DNA from: Paucidesulfovibrio gracilis DSM 16080
GTDB lineage: Bacteria > Desulfobacterota > Desulfovibrionia > Desulfovibrionales > Desulfovibrionaceae
Reading direction: 5' to 3'
NCBI RefSeq assembly: GCF_900167125.1
Contig: NZ_FUYC01000010.1
Span: 1-64,000, forward strand
DNA length: 64,000 nt
A program made the position numbers and the translations under genes. The notes below the pieces were generated by a model. It was given only the letters and a program-made list of their open reading frames with translations, searched no databases and had not been told where the DNA came from. Positions 59,814 through 64,000 of this stretch are shown here, one piece after another. Position 1 is the first letter of the stretch. Each line of letters opens with the position of its first letter.

Positions 59814-60880
59814 GAGGATTCTCCTGTGGTGTGTGTATGGGAATTTTTGCAGTGCCGCAGGATGGGCCGGATCAGGAGGACACCAAGAATCAGGGCGGCG
59901 GTCCAGTGAACCGGTCCGTGGGATTCGTGGCTGATGGCCTGGGCCCAATCCGTTACGGAAAGCCCGAGAGCGGCGTACAGTTCATTCACGGCCAACCCCA
60001 GCAGCAGGGAGCTGATCAGGATGGCGGCAAGGTAGATGAGGGCGGCCTTCTTGCCGATGATTTTTGAAACCATGGCAAAGGAGGCCAGGTTGGTGGCGGG
60101 ACCGGCCAAAAGAAAGACCAGGGCCGCGCCCGGGGACAGTCCCTTGAGGGCCAAAGCCGCCACAATGGGGGTGGAAGAGGTGGCGCAGACGTAGAGCGGT
60201 GCCGCCACGACCAAGGCCGCGAGCAGCGGCAGCAGGCCGTCACCGAGGTATTGCTCGATGATGCCCTGGGGCAGCAGGGCGGTAAGCGCTCCGGCGAGGA
60301 GCACGCCAAGCACGAACCAACCGCCGATGTCGGGCAGCAGATCGGTGAAGGCGAATTCCAGCCCGTCCCGGAAGCGTTGCATGAGACCGGGGCGATCTGT
60401 TTGGCAGGAACCGGAGCAACATCCGTCCGAGCATTGGGGAGCTGGTGGCTTTTGGGGTACGGTTTGGTCGCGGTCCAGGAGATTGACGCCCAATCCTGCC
60501 AGGGTCGCAGTGAGCAGGGCGGCCAGGGGGCGCAGCACGGTCATGACCGGGTCGAGCAATGCCCAGGTGATGGCAAGAGAGTCCACACCGGTTTCCGGGG
60601 TGGAGATAAGAAAGGCTGCGGTAGACCCCTTGCCGGCACCCTGGCGGCGGAGTCCGGCAGCGGCCGGTGCCACTCCGCAGCTGCACAGCGGAATGGGGGC
60701 GCCCAGCAGCGAGGCCTTGAACACTCCGAAAATGCGGGAACCGCCCAGGTGTCTGGCCACCAGATCCCCTGGTAAAAAAGCCTTGAGCATGCCCGCTGCC
60801 AGGAATCCAAAAAGCATATAGGGCGCGGATTCAAGAAATACGTCCCAGGAGGCGGCCAGGATGGCGACGATCAGTTCCAT
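59810..60880 (-). CDS. SO_0444-type Cu/Zn efflux permease (DUF318/ArsP-like)
   Basis: A 356-residue permease with about ten helices in two halves. Signature elements: PIPLCSCGVAPAAAGLRR (65-80; Cys-66 and Cys-68) and LISTPETGVDSLAIT in the first half, PLYVCATSSTPIVAAL and GPATNLAS in the second. A cysteine-rich loop (CSDGCCSGSC, 150-159) lies between. The family exports Cu/Zn or metalloids. The chosen ATG 60880 has AAGGAG seven bases upstream. An ArsR-type regulator lies 206 bases upstream, with an operator-like dyad in the gap, so control by that regulator is likely. Confidence 0.82.
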   Translation of the reverse strand: MELIVAILAASWDVFLESAPYMLFGFLAAGMLKAFLPGDLVARHLGGSRIFGVFKASLLGAPIPLCSCGVAPAAAGLRRQGAGKGSTAAFLISTPETGVDSLAITWALLDPVMTVLRPLAALLTATLAGLGVNLLDRDQTVPQKPPAPQCSDGCCSGSCQTDRPGLMQRFRDGLEFAFTDLLPDIGGWFVLGVLLAGALTALLPQGIIEQYLGDGLLPLLAALVVAAPLYVCATSSTPIVAALALKGLSPGAALVFLLAGPATNLASFAMVSKIIGKKAALIYLAAILISSLLLGLAVNELYAALGLSVTDWAQAISHESHGPVHWTAALILGVLLIRPILRHCKNSHTHTTGESS

Positions 60881-61052
60881 GGTGAATCTCCTTTTCCACA
60901 CCGCACCCGAGCGAAGCGGAACCGTTTTGTGGTCAAACGCGCTGATCTGGGCGCAGCGTCGGACTGTCGGTTCAGGGTGAGGTACATTGTCTTCGTCTCC
61001 GTTTTGGGCCGCTGTTTGTTGCAGCGCCCAAGGAATTTTTCGACGCTACGCA

Positions 61053-61066
61053 TGATCATGTGTTCA
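61053..61066. promoter_or_regulatory. ArsR/SmtB-type operator-like dyad upstream of the permease gene
   Basis: TGATCA-TG-TGTTCA, close to the TGAACA-N2-TGTTCA pattern of ArsR/SmtB operators (one mismatch). It lies between the regulator and permease genes. Confidence 0.45.
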
Positions 61067-61086
61067 GATATGCGGACATAAAAAAA

Positions 61087-61446
61087 TCATCCATGCCGTA
61101 CATGGTCCAGTCCTTCGGCAATCAAGGCACGGACATGATCGTCGTCCAGACAGTAGAACACCACCTTTCCCTGCTTGCGGTAGCGCACAAGGCGGGCAGC
61201 GCGCAGCACACGCAACTGGTGGGACACGGCGGAAGGACTCATACCCAGCAGCGTGGCCAGGTCGCAGACGCAAAGTTCCCCGGGGAAAAGTGCGCGCAAA
61301 ATACGAACCCGCGTCGGATCTCCCAAAATTTTAAAGAGTTCGGCAAGGCCGATGACTTCCTTTTCCGGGAGCATTTCGCGCTGCGCCGCTGCCACGGCCT
61401 GGGCGTGGACGCAATTGACGGTGCAGACATCGTTTGGTTTCTTCAT
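61087..61446 (-). CDS. ArsR/SmtB-family metalloregulator
   Basis: A 119-residue winged-helix repressor. The DNA-recognition helix lies in LLGMSPSAVSHQLRVLRAA and the wing in VRYRKQGKVVFYCL. Candidate metal ligands are ELCVCDL (Cys-59, Cys-61; the alpha-3 site of ArsR and CadC) and N-terminal cysteines 8 and 12, plus His in DDDHVRALI (alpha-5-like). Metal binding should release DNA and induce the permease. ATG 61446 is chosen at the start of the domain; the frame is open to 61632 but those residues lack family character. Dyads flank the gene on both sides. Confidence 0.88.
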   Translation of the reverse strand: MKKPNDVCTVNCVHAQAVAAAQREMLPEKEVIGLAELFKILGDPTRVRILRALFPGELCVCDLATLLGMSPSAVSHQLRVLRAARLVRYRKQGKVVFYCLDDDHVRALIAEGLDHVRHG

Positions 61447-61460
61447 GGCGACCTCTCGTA

Positions 61461-61474
61461 TGAATACTTGCTCA
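61461..61474. promoter_or_regulatory. Operator-like dyad upstream of the ArsR gene
   Basis: TGAATA-CT-TGCTCA has the same 6-2-6 layout as the dyad at 61053 and lies over the presumed -10 region of the arsR promoter (TTGACA at 61493-61488 on the minus strand). It suggests autoregulation. Confidence 0.4.
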
Positions 61475-61697
61475 TCTGTGCTGACATTGTCAAGGGGGGG
61501 TTGCCTCACCGGGACGAAGCGGATATGGTTCGCCTTCGTGTTCAGCCACAGGGCCGACACCCCCTGTCCGACTGTTGAAAGATCCGCTGCCACGTCGCTC
61601 TGACGGAGCCTTTGCCGTGCGGCTTGCCGCACGGTGTGGCGTTTTGTCCGACGCGGACGCGGATTCGGCCCGGGCAGGCTTTTTTGTTATCTGTCGC

Positions 61698-61722
61698 GGG
61701 GACGTGGTCCCTGCTTTTTTTT
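61698..61722 (+). terminator. Terminator-like hairpin just upstream of the zinc-ribbon gene
   Basis: GGGAC-GTG-GTCCC followed by TGC and eight T residues. It ends 29 bases before the ATG at 61752, so it must terminate a short upstream transcript or attenuate the gene. Confidence 0.45.
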
Positions 61723-61751
61723 GCAATACCTATCTATAATGGGGATAACCG

Positions 61752-62189
61752 ATGACCGTGGAAAAAACATATCAGGCGGGCGACGCCATCGAGTCCAAAT
61801 GCAATCGGTGCAAGGACGTGCGCATGCACGTTGTCGTGGCCATGGACGGCGGAGAAATCGTCAAGGTGCAGTGCAAGACCTGCGGAAGTTTGCACAAGCA
61901 CCCCAAAGCCAAGAAGACCACGGCCAAACGTCCTCGCGGTTCCCGTGCCGTGGCCAAGACTGTCAAGGCGCTGAAGAACGCCGCCGAACAGGTGCAGGAT
62001 TGGGAAAACGCTCTGAACGGAAAGGACATGGGTTCCGCCAAGCCGTTCGGTTCGGAAGGGTCCGCCGTGGTGGGCGGTCTCATTGACCATCCCAAGTTCG
62101 GGGTGGGCGTGGTTCAGAAGCTGGTGCCGCCGAACAAGATGGAAGTGCTTTTCCGCAACGGTCCCAAGCTGATGGTGCAGACCATGTAG
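61752..62189 (+). CDS. Putative zinc-ribbon protein
   Basis: A 145-residue protein with an N-terminal zinc-ribbon-like CNRC (residues 17-20) and CKTC (41-44) pair, a basic linker (HKHPKAKKTTAKRPRGSR), and a C-terminal small beta module containing HPKFGVGVVQKLVPPNKMEVLF, similar in shape to domains that bind nucleic acids. It is preceded by a perfect TATAAT only 12 bases from the ATG, so the transcript may have almost no leader. A terminator follows. I cannot name a family; a nucleic-acid-binding role is a guess from its charge. Confidence 0.7.
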   Translation: MTVEKTYQAGDAIESKCNRCKDVRMHVVVAMDGGEIVKVQCKTCGSLHKHPKAKKTTAKRPRGSRAVAKTVKALKNAAEQVQDWENALNGKDMGSAKPFGSEGSAVVGGLIDHPKFGVGVVQKLVPPNKMEVLFRNGPKLMVQTM

Positions 62190-62224
62190 CGGGACGCTGA
62201 CATGCGGCGACCAACGCCGATACG

Positions 62225-62263
62225 ACCCCCCTTTGCCGAACGGCCGAGGGGGGTTGCGTTTTT
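62225..62263 (+). terminator. Terminator after the zinc-ribbon gene
   Basis: ACCCCCCT (62225-62232)/AGGGGGGT (62247-62254) with an inner GCCG/CGGC stem, followed by TGCG and five T residues. Confidence 0.75.
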
Positions 62264-62379
62264 GGGGCGGATGAAATGTGTTGCTGGGGGAATGGGGCAA
62301 ATGTCAGGTGCGCATGCACCGACGGAAACTACGGCAGCGACCGGACGGTGTTGCAGGCACCAGGGGGAAGAACGGCCCG

Positions 62380-62655
62380 CTAGTCCCTGCGGCGACGGCT
62401 CGCGGCATAGGCCAGCAGACCACCGATGCCAACGATGTAGCCGATGCCTCCGGCCACTTCCGTGGGGGTCACGCCCTGATCGCGCATCATGGCCAGGGAA
62501 CGTTGCACCGGAGCTAGGCGTTTGGCCACGCTTTTATCCACGAGGCGTTCGATGCGTTGCAGGTCTTCGTCATCCAGGGTGGCGGCCTGGGTCGGGCCGG
62601 TCAGAACCGCGCCTATGAAAAGCAGGGCCGCGAGGCAGGAAAGCAGTGTTCGCAT
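62380..62655 (-). CDS. Small exported membrane-anchored protein of the Ni/Co cluster
   Basis: A 91-residue protein: signal peptide MRTLLSCLAALLFIGAVLTG (cleavage near AQA/T, residue 24), a helical, charged middle part (DEDLQRIERLVDKSVAKRLAPVQRSL split over two turns) and a C-terminal helix GYIVGIGGLLAYAA followed by RRRR. The topology is periplasmic with a C-terminal anchor. It lies 92 bases after the NikL-like gene in the same direction and is probably part of that operon. It does not resemble CbiN, and I do not recognise its family. Confidence 0.65.
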   Translation of the reverse strand: MRTLLSCLAALLFIGAVLTGPTQAATLDDEDLQRIERLVDKSVAKRLAPVQRSLAMMRDQGVTPTEVAGGIGYIVGIGGLLAYAASRRRRD

Positions 62656-62747
62656 GATCTCTCCGGTGGTGTCTTGAGCCGTTGAAGGTTTCAGCCACGG
62701 GTCGGCGGTTGGTCGGCTGACCGCTGAAGAAGTCAAGACCCTGGCTG

Positions 62748-63086
62748 TCAGCGGTACTCCGCCTCGGTAAGCACCCATTGGTTCTGGTGGCCTTCGCCCG
62801 CGTCCACGGTGATGGTCAGGTCGCCCTGGGCATTGGCAGGGATCGGAAAATCGTGCTTGCCGTCGTCGTCGGTGTAGCCTTGGTGAACGGTTTCCCCCCG
62901 GGCGTCGGTCACGGTGATGGCCGCTCCTTTGGCCGGGGACGACTGGCTGAACGAGCTTTCCGTATAGATGGTTTCCCCGTCCGTGTAGGCGAAGATTTTG
63001 ACCCGGTGGGCCTGGGCAGGAAGCGCGCATCCCAGGAGCAACACCAGGGCCGCGAGGAGCGCGGGATAAGCAGTACGAACGGACAT
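62748..63086 (-). CDS. NikL-like periplasmic component of a Ni/Co ECF transporter
   Basis: A 112-residue exported protein: signal peptide cleaved near AQA-HRV (about residue 26), then HRVKIFAYTDGETIYTESSFSQSSPAKGAAITVTD and DARGETVHQGYTDDDGKHDF, a Cna-B/carboxypeptidase-regulatory-like fold seen in NikL/NikK proteins that accompany CbiM-type permeases in sulfate reducers. The mature N-terminus begins with His, which could bind Ni2+. It is followed 20 bases upstream by the CbiM gene in the same operon. No helix anchors the mature protein. Confidence 0.72.
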   Translation of the reverse strand: MSVRTAYPALLAALVLLLGCALPAQAHRVKIFAYTDGETIYTESSFSQSSPAKGAAITVTDARGETVHQGYTDDDGKHDFPIPANAQGDLTITVDAGEGHQNQWVLTEAEYR

Positions 63087-63106
63087 GGAGCGATACCTCC
63101 TCAGGT

Positions 63107-63727
63107 TCAGGATGTTTGGGGGCGCACGCCGCCAGCCTCCAGCACCTCGGGCTTGACCCGGGCGAGAAAGCCGAACGCGAACATGGTCACAAAGCCTTCG
63201 ATCACCATCACGGCCACATGGCTGGCCAGCAGCGCCACGGCCGCCACCAGGAATCCTTCCGTCAGGGCCAGGGAACCGGCCGTGAGCAGGGCCGAGAACA
63301 ACAGGGCAAGAAAGCCGAACGCAAAGGCAGCGATGTTGCGCTGTTTGGGGCTGCGGCTTTCCAGCAGGGGGCGGAAAATATAGTGGCAGAGCACGGCCGG
63401 AGCCGCCATATTAAAGGTATTCACGCCGAGAGTGGTCAGGCCGCCGAACTGGAACAGCACGGCCTGGAGGAGTAGCGCCACGAGTATGGCGGGAAAGGCG
63501 GCCCAGCCCAGGACGATGCCGAGCAAGCCGCCCAACACGAGGTGGGCGCTGCTGCCCATGACCGGTACATGCACCAGGGAGCCGACGAAAAACGCCGCTG
63601 AGAGCATGGCCACGCTCATGATTTTGTCATAATCCACGCGCCGCAGTCCCACGGCCGTTCCCAGGGCGGTGAGCGCGCCCCCGGCCACCAGAATGGGCCA
63701 GGGCAGGACGCCTTCGGCAATGTGCAT
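63107..63727 (-). CDS. cbiM: CbiM/NikM-type cobalt/nickel ECF transporter substrate-binding permease
   Basis: A 206-residue membrane protein with about seven helices. It starts MHIAEGVLPWPI, where Met-His at the N-terminus binds Co2+ or Ni2+ directly in this family. Later motifs are HVPVMGSSAHLVLGGLLGIVLG, FQFGGLTTLGVNTFNM and HYIFRPL. It captures the metal for an ECF transporter, normally with the CbiQ transmembrane protein and the CbiO ATPase. Neither is encoded in the window; the downstream genes are NikL-like and a small exported protein. No clear cobalamin riboswitch or NikR site is seen upstream. Confidence 0.9.
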   Translation of the reverse strand: MHIAEGVLPWPILVAGGALTALGTAVGLRRVDYDKIMSVAMLSAAFFVGSLVHVPVMGSSAHLVLGGLLGIVLGWAAFPAILVALLLQAVLFQFGGLTTLGVNTFNMAAPAVLCHYIFRPLLESRSPKQRNIAAFAFGFLALLFSALLTAGSLALTEGFLVAAVALLASHVAVMVIEGFVTMFAFGFLARVKPEVLEAGGVRPQTS

Positions 63728-64000
63728 GCGTGTTTCCCCTTGTTTGACGATGTGCGCCGAAGGTATGGTTTTTGGGCTATAGTGTCAAGGAATGCAAAAG
63801 TGTGCTACGCTGTTTCACTGGACAACCAGGGTTGTCGGAGGCATACTCCGCTCCGATTTGTTTCCTGTATCTTTGGGAAAGAGTCGGAACGGCGAGGATA
63901 CAAGCTGTTTAACAATGGCGGGATAAGGCCGGAAGAGGCGTTCGGGTCGCCCCCACAGGGACGACGCATCGGGGCTTGCGCCTTTTGATGCGGCTGCGCT
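63728..64000. other. Right-edge region upstream of the CbiM gene
   Basis: On the minus strand TTGACA (63789-63784) with TACCTT 17 bases on is the likely cbiM promoter. The rest, to the window edge, has no convincing gene. I looked for a B12 box and a NikR palindrome and found neither. Confidence 0.35.

Larger units (their letters stand above)
61447..61751. other. Divergent intergenic region between the ArsR gene and the zinc-ribbon gene
   Basis: The region holds the arsR operator and promoter (61461-61493), a hairpin (CCGTGCGG/CCGCACGG, 61614-61633), a rightward terminator-like structure (61698-61722) and a perfect TATAAT at 61735. The layout hints at a short rightward transcript ending before the zinc-ribbon gene. 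No protein-coding frame is convincing. Confidence 0.4.

Noticed and set aside
63728-64000. Cobalamin riboswitch or NikR palindrome upstream of cbiM
   Set aside because: I found no B12-box-like segment and no convincing NikR inverted repeat; only a sigma-70-like promoter could be supported.
1-64000. rRNA, tRNA, CRISPR arrays, insertion sequences, prophage or integrase genes
   Set aside because: I looked for conserved rRNA segments, tRNA-like cloverleaves, regularly spaced repeats and transposase or integrase motifs and saw none.

Overview
The window is GC-rich, densely packed bacterial DNA. It most resembles a Desulfovibrio-like sulfate reducer (Desulfovibrionaceae, Desulfobacterota). This rests on content, not on any search: rubrerythrin, an SLC13-type anion permease with NhaB, an Na+-pumping oxaloacetate decarboxylase set, a Lon protease with an internal receiver domain beside a sigma-54 two-component pair, and an exosortase-D-like polysaccharide locus. 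No rRNA, tRNA, CRISPR array, insertion sequence or prophage was recognised.

Layout. 1-9.6 kb is housekeeping: a PP-loop thiolase-like protein, a Ca2+/Na+ exchanger, YccF, rubrerythrin, a BAX-inhibitor-1 protein, a GT2, an amphi-Trp-like protein and an amino-acid ABC transporter. 9.6-14.4 kb holds a histidine kinase and an NtrC-type activator (+) facing a receiver-Lon fusion protease (-), whose 3' ends overlap. 14.9-19.2 kb is a probable operon of USP-like protein, SLC13 permease and NhaB. 19.2-21.9 kb has an EamA transporter, a DHH-family protein and a DUF1992 protein.

22-49.5 kb is one large exopolysaccharide/exosortase locus. A left + strand block has a GT4, a WecG/TagA enzyme and GDP-heptose synthesis genes (a guanylyltransferase-phosphatase fusion and a heptose kinase). 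A central - strand block, largely joined by 1-4 bp overlaps, has a chain-length protein, a degenerate BY-kinase, a GspA-like ATPase, an O-antigen polymerase/ligase, two GT4s, two sulfotransferases, a flippase and a two-domain beta-helix protein. A divergent + strand block behind a near-consensus sigma-54 promoter has a Wza-like export protein, an outer-membrane beta-barrel, an ATP-sulfurylase-like/APS-kinase fusion, an exosortase-EpsI fusion, an initiating sugar transferase and a PrsT-like TPR lipoprotein. The combination of APS kinase (makes PAPS) with two sulfotransferases (use PAPS) suggests a sulfated, possibly heptose-containing, surface polysaccharide.

49.6-64 kb: DEAD-box helicase, periplasmic solute-binding-like protein, CheY-like regulator with a perfect operator-like palindrome, an operon of YjbQ, oxaloacetate decarboxylase alpha/gamma/beta and ATP-PEP carboxykinase, a Fur-box-preceded DUF2325 gene, an ArsR regulator with a metal permease and two Cys-rich small proteins, a zinc-ribbon protein, and a CbiM/NikL-type Ni/Co uptake cluster lacking its ATPase genes here.

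Sodium is a recurring theme: CaxA-like exchanger, SLC13 symporter, NhaB and the decarboxylase pump all fit a saline habitat or a Na+ cycle. Functional calls come from motifs read by eye; no alignment or profile search was run.
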